From Mytilus trossulus (Eukaryota; Mollusca; Bivalvia; Mytilida; Mytilidae): a stretch of 64,000 nt of DNA. The notes under the pieces were generated by a model. That model was given only the letters and a program-made list of their open reading frames with translations. It was not told the origin of the DNA and made no database searches. The number at the start of each line of letters is the position of its first letter. Within the stretch, counting starts at the first letter, position 1. The DNA lies in contig NC_086386.1 in the NCBI RefSeq assembly GCF_036588685.1, positions 50,205,878 to 50,269,877 on the forward strand. Reading direction: 5' to 3'. Of this stretch, positions 52,300 to 64,000 are shown piece by piece. The position numbers and the translations under genes are program-made.

Positions 52300-53428
52300 G
52301 CTTGGATATCTGACATTTGTCCATTTGAGTAAATCAGGAGTAACTTTATAAAGAGGTATTCGAACATATTATAGTCAGCCGATACATCAGTTTAAAACAT
52401 ACAATAAAAAAAATCGACTTCGCATCGAGAGCCATTTGCCTCCTTCCACTGATTTCATTGAAACACGTTGGTGTATTAAAGACCGGGACACTTTTTCAGG
52501 ACGATTTGTTGAAAGGGACCAAATAAAGTAGGATAACTCTGTGGATTAAAAACGTACTATGTACGTTCAGATCGCCATGATGCTTTCACACGGAATATCA
52601 ATAGTTTACAATTCACTCCTCCGCAATAAATTAAAAAAAATTCAACAAGAACTTTATTGTTTTTCCCTCTTTCGTCGCTTCAATTTCGTAACTGCCTTTC
52701 GTTCATACAACACTGTTTGCTTCTGTTTCGTATTCAGTTACCATTTTTACAGTGTACGCGCAAAATTTTAAAATCAAATTTATTCAATTTGGTGCGAGGG
52801 AAAAAAATCGACGGCAAAGCAATCATTTGCGTTTGAAATTGATAAAGGAGGGCGACAAAGGTCGCGAGATTATTTCTTGAATCCGTCCATGCTGCACATG
52901 CAGTTTCCGCTTTTTCAATATAGCCAGGCAAATAAAATACGGCATCACTTTTCATCAAATGCACGTATTTTCCTCTTATGCAATTTACCCGGTATAGTTG
53001 AATTTCATATTATTTCAAATAGAAAAAATAATTTGCCAACCAAAAACTTGTTTTCATCGTAAAGCAAATTGAATAAGCTTTCAAACTTAATTTATAGTTT
53101 TTACTTGTAACAAGCGGATTTTTTGTCATGTTACTTAAATGGAGAGGCAAAACTTGAAATTTACGGATGACGAGATAATAATTTAAAACAAAACTTACTG
53201 ATATGAAGTGTAGAAACCAAGTTGTGTGACTGAGAAATTAATTTGCTTCTTTATATCGTATACTCAAATTGATGAAATACAATGATATGAAACAAAAGAG
53301 TGGAAAACCGGTTTGCGATCACAATTTACGCTACTCCTGAACAGTCTCAGCGTACCAAAGAAAAAGTTTAACAACAGTTTCAAGTTTTAGGATTTATTGG
53401 GAACTTCTCTTTACATTTGATATATTAA

Positions 53429-53592
53429 CAGGGGATAGCGCGAACGCAGTCCCCCACACTAAAAAATTGCGTACCCGAGTTGCCCACATTTGGGGCAATC
53501 GCAGGCTTCAGCCTAACCGGAGTGCAATGGAAAGGCCTCGACCTGGGGAGACCGCCTTTTTGATCACGGTGCTCCCTGTACCAGGTAAGTAT
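53429..53592 (-). ncRNA. U1: U1 small nuclear RNA
   Basis: Full 164-nt copy. A 4-bp deletion lies about 143 bp upstream of its RNA start, near 53736. Confidence 0.97.
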
Positions 53593-54717
53593 GCTTGGAT
53601 ATCTGACATTTGTCCATTTGAGTAAATCAGGAGTAACTTTATAAAGAGGTATTCGAACATATTATAGTCAGCCGATACATCAGTTTAAAACATACAATAA
53701 AAAAAATCGACTTCGCATCGAGAGCCATTTGCCTCCACTGATTTCATTGAAACACGTTGGTGTATTAAAGACCGGGACACTTTTTCAGGACGATTTGTTG
53801 AAAGGGACCAAATAAAGTAGGATAACTCTGTGGATTAAAAACGTACTATGTACGTTCAGATCGCCATGATGCTTTCACACGGAATATCAATAGTTTACAA
53901 TTCACTCCTCCGCAATAAATTAAAAAAAATTCAACAAGAACTTTATTGTTTTTCCCTCTTTCGTCGCTTCAATTTCGTAACTGCCTTTCGTTCATACAAC
54001 ACTGTTTGCTTCTGTTTCGTATTCAGTTACCATTTTTACAGTGTACGCGCAAAATTTTAAAATCAAATTTATTCAATTTGGTGCGAGGGAAAAAAATCGA
54101 CGGCAAAGCAATCATTTGCGTTTGAAATTGATAAAGGAGGGCGACAAAGGTCGCGAGATTATTTCTTGAATCCGTCCATGCTGCACATGCAGTTTCCGCT
54201 TTTTCAATATAGCCAGGCAAATAAAATACGGCATCACTTTTCATCAAATGCACGTATTTTCCTCTTATGCAATTTACCCGGTATAGTTGAATTTCATATT
54301 ATTTCAAATAGAAAAAATAATTTGCCAACCAAAAACTTGTTTTCATCGTAAAGCAAATTGAATAAGCTTTCAAACTTAATTTATAGTTTTTACTTGTAAC
54401 AAGCGGATTTTTTGTCATGTTACTTAAATGGAGAGGCAAAACTTGAAATTTACGGATGACGAGATAATAATTTAAAACAAAACTTACTGATATGAAGTGT
54501 AGAAACCAAGTTGTGTGACTGAGAAATTAATTTGCTTCTTTATATCGTATACTCAAATTGATGAAATACAATGATATGAAACAAAAGAGTGGAAAACCGG
54601 TTTGCGATCACAATTTACGCTACTCCTGAACAGTCTCAGCGTACCAAAGAAAAAGTTTAACAACAGTTTCAAGTTTTAGGATTTATTGGGAACTTCTCTT
54701 TACATTTGATATATTAA

Positions 54718-54881
54718 CAGGGGATAGCGCGAACGCAGTCCCCCACACTAAAAAATTGCGTACCCGAGTTGCCCACATTTGGGGCAATCGCAGGCTTCAG
54801 CCTAACCGGAGTGCAATGGAAAGGCCTCGACCTGGGGAGACCGCCTTTTTGATCACGATGCTCCCTGTACCAGGTAAGTAT
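54718..54881 (-). ncRNA. U1: U1 small nuclear RNA with a C24-to-U substitution in stem I
   Basis: The only base substitution I found inside a U1 gene. Plus-strand 54858 is A instead of G, so RNA nt 24 is U instead of C. In the stem ACCGT/GCGGT this turns a C-G pair (24-41) into a U-G wobble, so stem I should still form. It lies in otherwise clean sequence, so it is more likely a true variant than the run-length changes elsewhere. Confidence 0.96.
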
Positions 54882-56010
54882 GCTTGGATATCTGACATTT
54901 GTCCATTTGAGTAAATCAGGAGTAACTTTATAAAGAGGTATTCGAACATATTATAGTCAGCCGATACATCAGTTTAAAACATACAATAAAAAAAATCGAC
55001 TTCGCATCGAGAGCCATTTGCCTCCTTCCACTGATTTCATTGAAACACGTTGGTGTATTAAAGACCGGGACACTTTTTCAGGACGATTTGTTGAAAGGGA
55101 CCAAATAAAGTAGGATAACTCTGTGGATTAAAAACGTACTATGTACGTTCAGATCGCCATGATGCTTTCACACGGAATATCAATAGTTTACAATTCACTC
55201 CTCCGCAATAAATTAAAAAAAATTCAACAAGAACTTTATTGTTTTTCCCTCTTTCGTCGCTTCAATTTCGTAACTGCCTTTCGTTCATACAACACTGTTT
55301 GCTTCTGTTTCGTATTCAGTTACCATTTTTACAGTGTACGCGCAAAATTTTAAAATCAAATTTATTCAATTTGGTGCGAGGGAAAAAAATCGACGGCAAA
55401 GCAATCATTTGCGTTTGAAATTGATAAAGGAGGGCGACAAAGGTCGCGAGATTATTTCTTGAATCCGTCCATGCTGCACATGCAGTTTCCGCTTTTTCAA
55501 TATAGCCAGGCAAATAAAATACGGCATCACTTTTCATCAAATGCACGTATTTTCCTCTTATGCAATTTACCCGGTATAGTTGAATTTCATATTATTTCAA
55601 ATAGAAAAAATAATTTGCCAACCAAAAACTTGTTTTCATCGTAAAGCAAATTGAATAAGCTTTCAAACTTAATTTATAGTTTTTACTTGTAACAAGCGGA
55701 TTTTTTGTCATGTTACTTAAATGGAGAGGCAAAACTTGAAATTTACGGATGACGAGATAATAATTTAAAACAAAACTTACTGATATGAAGTGTAGAAACC
55801 AAGTTGTGTGACTGAGAAATTAATTTGCTTCTTTATATCGTATACTCAAATTGATGAAATACAATGATATGAAACAAAAGAGTGGAAAACCGGTTTGCGA
55901 TCACAATTTACGCTACTCCTGAACAGTCTCAGCGTACCAAAGAAAAAGTTTAACAACAGTTTCAAGTTTTAGGATTTATTGGGAACTTCTCTTTACATTT
56001 GATATATTAA

Positions 56011-56174
56011 CAGGGGATAGCGCGAACGCAGTCCCCCACACTAAAAAATTGCGTACCCGAGTTGCCCACATTTGGGGCAATCGCAGGCTTCAGCCTAACC
56101 GGAGTGCAATGGAAAGGCCTCGACCTGGGGAGACCGCCTTTTTGATCACGGTGCTCCCTGTACCAGGTAAGTAT
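56011..56174 (-). ncRNA. U1: U1 small nuclear RNA
   Basis: Full 164-nt copy, in phase at 1293 bp. Confidence 0.97.
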
Positions 56175-57303
56175 GCTTGGATATCTGACATTTGTCCATT
56201 TGAGTAAATCAGGAGTAACTTTATAAAGAGGTATTCGAACATATTATAGTCAGCCGATACATCAGTTTAAAACATACAATAAAAAAAATCGACTTCGCAT
56301 CGAGAGCCATTTGCCTCCTTCCACTGATTTCATTGAAACACGTTGGTGTATTAAAGACCGGGACACTTTTTCAGGACGATTTGTTGAAAGGGACCAAATA
56401 AAGTAGGATAACTCTGTGGATTAAAAACGTACTATGTACGTTCAGATCGCCATGATGCTTTCACACGGAATATCAATAGTTTACAATTCACTCCTCCGCA
56501 ATAAATTAAAAAAAATTCAACAAGAACTTTATTGTTTTTCCCTCTTTCGTCGCTTCAATTTCGTAACTGCCTTTCGTTCATACAACACTGTTTGCTTCTG
56601 TTTCGTATTCAGTTACCATTTTTACAGTGTACGCGCAAAATTTTAAAATCAAATTTATTCAATTTGGTGCGAGGGAAAAAAATCGACGGCAAAGCAATCA
56701 TTTGCGTTTGAAATTGATAAAGGAGGGCGACAAAGGTCGCGAGATTATTTCTTGAATCCGTCCATGCTGCACATGCAGTTTCCGCTTTTTCAATATAGCC
56801 AGGCAAATAAAATACGGCATCACTTTTCATCAAATGCACGTATTTTCCTCTTATGCAATTTACCCGGTATAGTTGAATTTCATATTATTTCAAATAGAAA
56901 AAATAATTTGCCAACCAAAAACTTGTTTTCATCGTAAAGCAAATTGAATAAGCTTTCAAACTTAATTTATAGTTTTTACTTGTAACAAGCGGATTTTTTG
57001 TCATGTTACTTAAATGGAGAGGCAAAACTTGAAATTTACGGATGACGAGATAATAATTTAAAACAAAACTTACTGATATGAAGTGTAGAAACCAAGTTGT
57101 GTGACTGAGAAATTAATTTGCTTCTTTATATCGTATACTCAAATTGATGAAATACAATGATATGAAACAAAAGAGTGGAAAACCGGTTTGCGATCACAAT
57201 TTACGCTACTCCTGAACAGTCTCAGCGTACCAAAGAAAAAGTTTAACAACAGTTTCAAGTTTTAGGATTTATTGGGAACTTCTCTTTACATTTGATATAT
57301 TAA

Positions 57304-57467
57304 CAGGGGATAGCGCGAACGCAGTCCCCCACACTAAAAAATTGCGTACCCGAGTTGCCCACATTTGGGGCAATCGCAGGCTTCAGCCTAACCGGAGTGC
57401 AATGGAAAGGCCTCGACCTGGGGAGACCGCCTTTTTGATCACGGTGCTCCCTGTACCAGGTAAGTAT
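57304..57467 (-). ncRNA. U1: U1 small nuclear RNA
   Basis: Full 164-nt copy, in phase at 1293 bp. Confidence 0.97.
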
Positions 57468-58596
57468 GCTTGGATATCTGACATTTGTCCATTTGAGTAA
57501 ATCAGGAGTAACTTTATAAAGAGGTATTCGAACATATTATAGTCAGCCGATACATCAGTTTAAAACATACAATAAAAAAAATCGACTTCGCATCGAGAGC
57601 CATTTGCCTCCTTCCACTGATTTCATTGAAACACGTTGGTGTATTAAAGACCGGGACACTTTTTCAGGACGATTTGTTGAAAGGGACCAAATAAAGTAGG
57701 ATAACTCTGTGGATTAAAAACGTACTATGTACGTTCAGATCGCCATGATGCTTTCACACGGAATATCAATAGTTTACAATTCACTCCTCCGCAATAAATT
57801 AAAAAAAATTCAACAAGAACTTTATTGTTTTTCCCTCTTTCGTCGCTTCAATTTCGTAACTGCCTTTCGTTCATACAACACTGTTTGCTTCTGTTTCGTA
57901 TTCAGTTACCATTTTTACAGTGTACGCGCAAAATTTTAAAATCAAATTTATTCAATTTGGTGCGAGGGAAAAAAATCGACGGCAAAGCAATCATTTGCGT
58001 TTGAAATTGATAAAGGAGGGCGACAAAGGTCGCGAGATTATTTCTTGAATCCGTCCATGCTGCACATGCAGTTTCCGCTTTTTCAATATAGCCAGGCAAA
58101 TAAAATACGGCATCACTTTTCATCAAATGCACGTATTTTCCTCTTATGCAATTTACCCGGTATAGTTGAATTTCATATTATTTCAAATAGAAAAAATAAT
58201 TTGCCAACCAAAAACTTGTTTTCATCGTAAAGCAAATTGAATAAGCTTTCAAACTTAATTTATAGTTTTTACTTGTAACAAGCGGATTTTTTGTCATGTT
58301 ACTTAAATGGAGAGGCAAAACTTGAAATTTACGGATGACGAGATAATAATTTAAAACAAAACTTACTGATATGAAGTGTAGAAACCAAGTTGTGTGACTG
58401 AGAAATTAATTTGCTTCTTTATATCGTATACTCAAATTGATGAAATACAATGATATGAAACAAAAGAGTGGAAAACCGGTTTGCGATCACAATTTACGCT
58501 ACTCCTGAACAGTCTCAGCGTACCAAAGAAAAAGTTTAACAACAGTTTCAAGTTTTAGGATTTATTGGGAACTTCTCTTTACATTTGATATATTAA

Positions 58597-58760
58597 CAGG
58601 GGATAGCGCGAACGCAGTCCCCCACACTAAAAAATTGCGTACCCGAGTTGCCCACATTTGGGGCAATCGCAGGCTTCAGCCTAACCGGAGTGCAATGGAA
58701 AGGCCTCGACCTGGGGAGACCGCCTTTTTGATCACGGTGCTCCCTGTACCAGGTAAGTAT
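58597..58760 (-). ncRNA. U1: U1 small nuclear RNA
   Basis: Full 164-nt copy, in phase at 1293 bp. Confidence 0.97.
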
Positions 58761-59889
58761 GCTTGGATATCTGACATTTGTCCATTTGAGTAAATCAGGA
58801 GTAACTTTATAAAGAGGTATTCGAACATATTATAGTCAGCCGATACATCAGTTTAAAACATACAATAAAAAAAATCGACTTCGCATCGAGAGCCATTTGC
58901 CTCCTTCCACTGATTTCATTGAAACACGTTGGTGTATTAAAGACCGGGACACTTTTTCAGGACGATTTGTTGAAAGGGACCAAATAAAGTAGGATAACTC
59001 TGTGGATTAAAAACGTACTATGTACGTTCAGATCGCCATGATGCTTTCACACGGAATATCAATAGTTTACAATTCACTCCTCCGCAATAAATTAAAAAAA
59101 ATTCAACAAGAACTTTATTGTTTTTCCCTCTTTCGTCGCTTCAATTTCGTAACTGCCTTTCGTTCATACAACACTGTTTGCTTCTGTTTCGTATTCAGTT
59201 ACCATTTTTACAGTGTACGCGCAAAATTTTAAAATCAAATTTATTCAATTTGGTGCGAGGGAAAAAAATCGACGGCAAAGCAATCATTTGCGTTTGAAAT
59301 TGATAAAGGAGGGCGACAAAGGTCGCGAGATTATTTCTTGAATCCGTCCATGCTGCACATGCAGTTTCCGCTTTTTCAATATAGCCAGGCAAATAAAATA
59401 CGGCATCACTTTTCATCAAATGCACGTATTTTCCTCTTATGCAATTTACCCGGTATAGTTGAATTTCATATTATTTCAAATAGAAAAAATAATTTGCCAA
59501 CCAAAAACTTGTTTTCATCGTAAAGCAAATTGAATAAGCTTTCAAACTTAATTTATAGTTTTTACTTGTAACAAGCGGATTTTTTGTCATGTTACTTAAA
59601 TGGAGAGGCAAAACTTGAAATTTACGGATGACGAGATAATAATTTAAAACAAAACTTACTGATATGAAGTGTAGAAACCAAGTTGTGTGACTGAGAAATT
59701 AATTTGCTTCTTTATATCGTATACTCAAATTGATGAAATACAATGATATGAAACAAAAGAGTGGAAAACCGGTTTGCGATCACAATTTACGCTACTCCTG
59801 AACAGTCTCAGCGTACCAAAGAAAAAGTTTAACAACAGTTTCAAGTTTTAGGATTTATTGGGAACTTCTCTTTACATTTGATATATTAA

Positions 59890-60053
59890 CAGGGGATAGC
59901 GCGAACGCAGTCCCCCACACTAAAAAATTGCGTACCCGAGTTGCCCACATTTGGGGCAATCGCAGGCTTCAGCCTAACCGGAGTGCAATGGAAAGGCCTC
60001 GACCTGGGGAGACCGCCTTTTTGATCACGGTGCTCCCTGTACCAGGTAAGTAT
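59890..60053 (-). ncRNA. U1: U1 small nuclear RNA
   Basis: Full 164-nt copy, in phase at 1293 bp. Confidence 0.97.
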
Positions 60054-61182
60054 GCTTGGATATCTGACATTTGTCCATTTGAGTAAATCAGGAGTAACTT
60101 TATAAAGAGGTATTCGAACATATTATAGTCAGCCGATACATCAGTTTAAAACATACAATAAAAAAAATCGACTTCGCATCGAGAGCCATTTGCCTCCTTC
60201 CACTGATTTCATTGAAACACGTTGGTGTATTAAAGACCGGGACACTTTTTCAGGACGATTTGTTGAAAGGGACCAAATAAAGTAGGATAACTCTGTGGAT
60301 TAAAAACGTACTATGTACGTTCAGATCGCCATGATGCTTTCACACGGAATATCAATAGTTTACAATTCACTCCTCCGCAATAAATTAAAAAAAATTCAAC
60401 AAGAACTTTATTGTTTTTCCCTCTTTCGTCGCTTCAATTTCGTAACTGCCTTTCGTTCATACAACACTGTTTGCTTCTGTTTCGTATTCAGTTACCATTT
60501 TTACAGTGTACGCGCAAAATTTTAAAATCAAATTTATTCAATTTGGTGCGAGGGAAAAAAATCGACGGCAAAGCAATCATTTGCGTTTGAAATTGATAAA
60601 GGAGGGCGACAAAGGTCGCGAGATTATTTCTTGAATCCGTCCATGCTGCACATGCAGTTTCCGCTTTTTCAATATAGCCAGGCAAATAAAATACGGCATC
60701 ACTTTTCATCAAATGCACGTATTTTCCTCTTATGCAATTTACCCGGTATAGTTGAATTTCATATTATTTCAAATAGAAAAAATAATTTGCCAACCAAAAA
60801 CTTGTTTTCATCGTAAAGCAAATTGAATAAGCTTTCAAACTTAATTTATAGTTTTTACTTGTAACAAGCGGATTTTTTGTCATGTTACTTAAATGGAGAG
60901 GCAAAACTTGAAATTTACGGATGACGAGATAATAATTTAAAACAAAACTTACTGATATGAAGTGTAGAAACCAAGTTGTGTGACTGAGAAATTAATTTGC
61001 TTCTTTATATCGTATACTCAAATTGATGAAATACAATGATATGAAACAAAAGAGTGGAAAACCGGTTTGCGATCACAATTTACGCTACTCCTGAACAGTC
61101 TCAGCGTACCAAAGAAAAAGTTTAACAACAGTTTCAAGTTTTAGGATTTATTGGGAACTTCTCTTTACATTTGATATATTAA

Positions 61183-61346
61183 CAGGGGATAGCGCGAACG
61201 CAGTCCCCCACACTAAAAAATTGCGTACCCGAGTTGCCCACATTTGGGGCAATCGCAGGCTTCAGCCTAACCGGAGTGCAATGGAAAGGCCTCGACCTGG
61301 GGAGACCGCCTTTTTGATCACGGTGCTCCCTGTACCAGGTAAGTAT
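61183..61346 (-). ncRNA. U1: U1 small nuclear RNA
   Basis: Full 164-nt copy, in phase at 1293 bp. Confidence 0.97.
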
Positions 61347-62475
61347 GCTTGGATATCTGACATTTGTCCATTTGAGTAAATCAGGAGTAACTTTATAAAG
61401 AGGTATTCGAACATATTATAGTCAGCCGATACATCAGTTTAAAACATACAATAAAAAAAATCGACTTCGCATCGAGAGCCATTTGCCTCCTTCCACTGAT
61501 TTCATTGAAACACGTTGGTGTATTAAAGACCGGGACACTTTTTCAGGACGATTTGTTGAAAGGGACCAAATAAAGTAGGATAACTCTGTGGATTAAAAAC
61601 GTACTATGTACGTTCAGATCGCCATGATGCTTTCACACGGAATATCAATAGTTTACAATTCACTCCTCCGCAATAAATTAAAAAAAATTCAACAAGAACT
61701 TTATTGTTTTTCCCTCTTTCGTCGCTTCAATTTCGTAACTGCCTTTCGTTCATACAACACTGTTTGCTTCTGTTTCGTATTCAGTTACCATTTTTACAGT
61801 GTACGCGCAAAATTTTAAAATCAAATTTATTCAATTTGGTGCGAGGGAAAAAAATCGACGGCAAAGCAATCATTTGCGTTTGAAATTGATAAAGGAGGGC
61901 GACAAAGGTCGCGAGATTATTTCTTGAATCCGTCCATGCTGCACATGCAGTTTCCGCTTTTTCAATATAGCCAGGCAAATAAAATACGGCATCACTTTTC
62001 ATCAAATGCACGTATTTTCCTCTTATGCAATTTACCCGGTATAGTTGAATTTCATATTATTTCAAATAGAAAAAATAATTTGCCAACCAAAAACTTGTTT
62101 TCATCGTAAAGCAAATTGAATAAGCTTTCAAACTTAATTTATAGTTTTTACTTGTAACAAGCGGATTTTTTGTCATGTTACTTAAATGGAGAGGCAAAAC
62201 TTGAAATTTACGGATGACGAGATAATAATTTAAAACAAAACTTACTGATATGAAGTGTAGAAACCAAGTTGTGTGACTGAGAAATTAATTTGCTTCTTTA
62301 TATCGTATACTCAAATTGATGAAATACAATGATATGAAACAAAAGAGTGGAAAACCGGTTTGCGATCACAATTTACGCTACTCCTGAACAGTCTCAGCGT
62401 ACCAAAGAAAAAGTTTAACAACAGTTTCAAGTTTTAGGATTTATTGGGAACTTCTCTTTACATTTGATATATTAA

Positions 62476-62639
62476 CAGGGGATAGCGCGAACGCAGTCCC
62501 CCACACTAAAAAATTGCGTACCCGAGTTGCCCACATTTGGGGCAATCGCAGGCTTCAGCCTAACCGGAGTGCAATGGAAAGGCCTCGACCTGGGGAGACC
62601 GCCTTTTTGATCACGGTGCTCCCTGTACCAGGTAAGTAT
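62476..62639 (-). ncRNA. U1: U1 small nuclear RNA with a displaced promoter
   Basis: The RNA itself is an unchanged 164-nt copy. Seven bases upstream of its start a 34-bp insertion (62647..62680) moves the PSE-like element from about -60/-42 to about -94/-76. In snRNA genes the PSE sets the start site, so this copy may be silent or may start at a different base. That is an inference. Confidence 0.96.
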
Positions 62640-62646
62640 GCTTGGA

Positions 62647-62680
62647 CAACAAATGGAAGTTTTTAACGACCTTGACTGGC
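62647..62680. other. 34-bp insertion between promoter and U1
   Basis: Compared with all other units, 34 bp starting caacaaatggaag and ending ttgactggc is inserted 7 bp before the start of the U1 at 62476..62639. I find no obvious match to it elsewhere in the repeat unit, and it has no clear target-site duplication or terminal repeats, so it does not look like a standard transposon insertion. The surrounding sequence is otherwise unchanged. Confidence 0.9.
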
Positions 62681-62714
62681 TATCTGACATTTGTCCATTT
62701 GAGTAAATCAGGAG

Positions 62715-62733
62715 TAACTTTATAAAGAGGTAT
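62715..62733 (-). promoter_or_regulatory. Displaced PSE-like element
   Basis: The PSE-like sequence of the U1 at 62476..62639 is unchanged but lies 34 bp further away than in all other units, because of the insertion at 62647..62680. Confidence 0.5.
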
Positions 62734-63802
62734 TCGAACATATTATAGTCAGCCGATACATCAGTTTAAAACATACAATAAAAAAAATCGACTTCGCATC
62801 GAGAGCCATTTGCCTCCTTCCACTGATTTCATTGAAACACGTTGGTGTATTAAAGACCGGGACACTTTTTCAGGACGATTTGTTGAAAGGGACCAAATAA
62901 AGTAGGATAACTCTGTGGATTAAAAACGTACTATGTACGTTCAGATCGCCATGATGCTTTCACACGGAATATCAATAGTTTACAATTCACTCCTCCGCAA
63001 TAAATTAAAAAAAATTCAACAAGAACTTTATTGTTTTTCCCTCTTTCGTCGCTTCAATTTCGTAACTGCCTTTCGTTCATACAACACTGTTTGCTTCTGT
63101 TTCGTATTCAGTTACCATTTTTACAGTGTACGCGCAAAATTTTAAAATCAAATTTATTCAATTTGGTGCGAGGGAAAAAAATCGACGGCAAAGCAATCAT
63201 TTGCGTTTGAAATTGATAAAGGAGGGCGACAAAGGTCGCGAGATTATTTCTTGAATCCGTCCATGCTGCACATGCAGTTTCCGCTTTTTCAATATAGCCA
63301 GGCAAATAAAATACGGCATCACTTTTCATCAAATGCACGTATTTTCCTCTTATGCAATTTACCCGGTATAGTTGAATTTCATATTATTTCAAATAGAAAA
63401 AATAATTTGCCAACCAAAAACTTGTTTTCATCGTAAAGCAAATTGAATAAGCTTTCAAACTTAATTTATAGTTTTTACTTGTAACAAGCGGATTTTTTGT
63501 CATGTTACTTAAATGGAGAGGCAAAACTTGAAATTTACGGATGACGAGATAATAATTTAAAACAAAACTTACTGATATGAAGTGTAGAAACCAAGTTGTG
63601 TGACTGAGAAATTAATTTGCTTCTTTATATCGTATACTCAAATTGATGAAATACAATGATATGAAACAAAAGAGTGGAAAACCGGTTTGCGATCACAATT
63701 TACGCTACTCCTGAACAGTCTCAGCGTACCAAAGAAAAAGTTTAACAACAGTTTCAAGTTTTAGGATTTATTGGGAACTTCTCTTTACATTTGATATATT
63801 AA

Positions 63803-63966
63803 CAGGGGATAGCGCGAACGCAGTCCCCCACACTAAAAAATTGCGTACCCGAGTTGCCCACATTTGGGGCAATCGCAGGCTTCAGCCTAACCGGAGTGCA
63901 ATGGAAAGGCCTCGACCTGGGGAGACCGCCTTTTTGATCACGGTGCTCCCTGTACCAGGTAAGTAT
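63803..63966 (-). ncRNA. U1: U1 small nuclear RNA
   Basis: Full 164-nt copy, the last in the window. Only 34 bp of its upstream region is present, so its promoter lies outside the window. Confidence 0.97.
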
Positions 63967-64000
63967 GCTTGGATATCTGACATTTGTCCATTTGAGTAAA

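Larger units (their letters stand above)
40292..64000 (-). repeat. Tandem array block C: 1293-bp U1 snRNA units, U1 on minus strand
   Basis: Nineteen full U1 genes in the same orientation as block A run to the end of the window. Most intervals are exactly 1293 bp. Exceptions are 1295 bp at the first interval (single-base insertions near 40846 and 41577), 1289 bp across a 4-bp deletion near 53736, and 1327 bp across a 34-bp insertion at 62647..62680. The array is cut by the window edge and presumably continues. Confidence 0.97.

Noticed and set aside
62472-62741. 89-codon ORF spanning U1 and the 34-bp insertion
   Set aside because: It is opened by the insertion and reads through the U1 RNA gene itself, which explains most of its sequence.
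1-64000. CRISPR array or satellite DNA
   Set aside because: Repeats are 1293 bp long without unique spacers, and each contains a clearly structured U1 gene, so this is a multigene array.

Overview
The window is one long tandem array of a spliceosomal U1 small nuclear RNA gene. A unit of 1293 bp repeats from end to end. Each unit holds one U1 gene of 164 nt and an AT-rich spacer of about 1129 bp in which I recognise no other gene. I count 49 U1 genes: 11 in block A, 19 in block B and 19 in block C. The U1 call is direct. The RNA begins ATACTTACCT (the 5' splice-site recognition sequence). It carries the U1A-binding loop ATTGCACTCC at nt 65-74 and a U1-type stem-loop III. It then has a U-rich Sm site at nt 125-134 and a final hairpin with a TTCG loop, ending CCCCTG at nt 164, the same length as human U1.

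The organism is a eukaryote and most likely an animal, because the U1 is close to the vertebrate and invertebrate consensus in length and in the sequence of loops II to IV. Tandem U1 arrays of one to two kb per unit are known from, for example, sea urchins and frogs. The sequence is AT-rich and does not let me name a species. It holds no bacterial features.

Layout: block A (1..14911) has U1 on the minus strand. A 100-N gap (14912..15011) follows. Block B (15012..40191) has the same unit inverted, with U1 on the plus strand. A second 100-N gap (40192..40291) follows, and block C (40292..64000) has U1 on the minus strand again. Both orientation switches fall exactly on the gaps, so the inversion may be a scaffolding choice rather than biology. 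Blocks A and C are almost perfectly uniform. Block B, mainly its first 9 kb, carries many single-base deletions in short runs, which look like unpolished long-read sequence.

Each U1 has a plausible snRNA-type RNA polymerase II promoter: a PSE-like element at about -60 to -42. A weak 3'-box-like motif lies 14-24 nt past the RNA end. The most interesting points are a loop I that departs from the conserved U1-70K binding loop in nearly all copies, an Sm site ending AG instead of GG, one unit with a 34-bp insertion between promoter and gene, and three of four contig ends falling within 20 bp of the same unit position. I found no evidence of protein-coding genes; the short ORFs that recur in every spacer look like chance frames.
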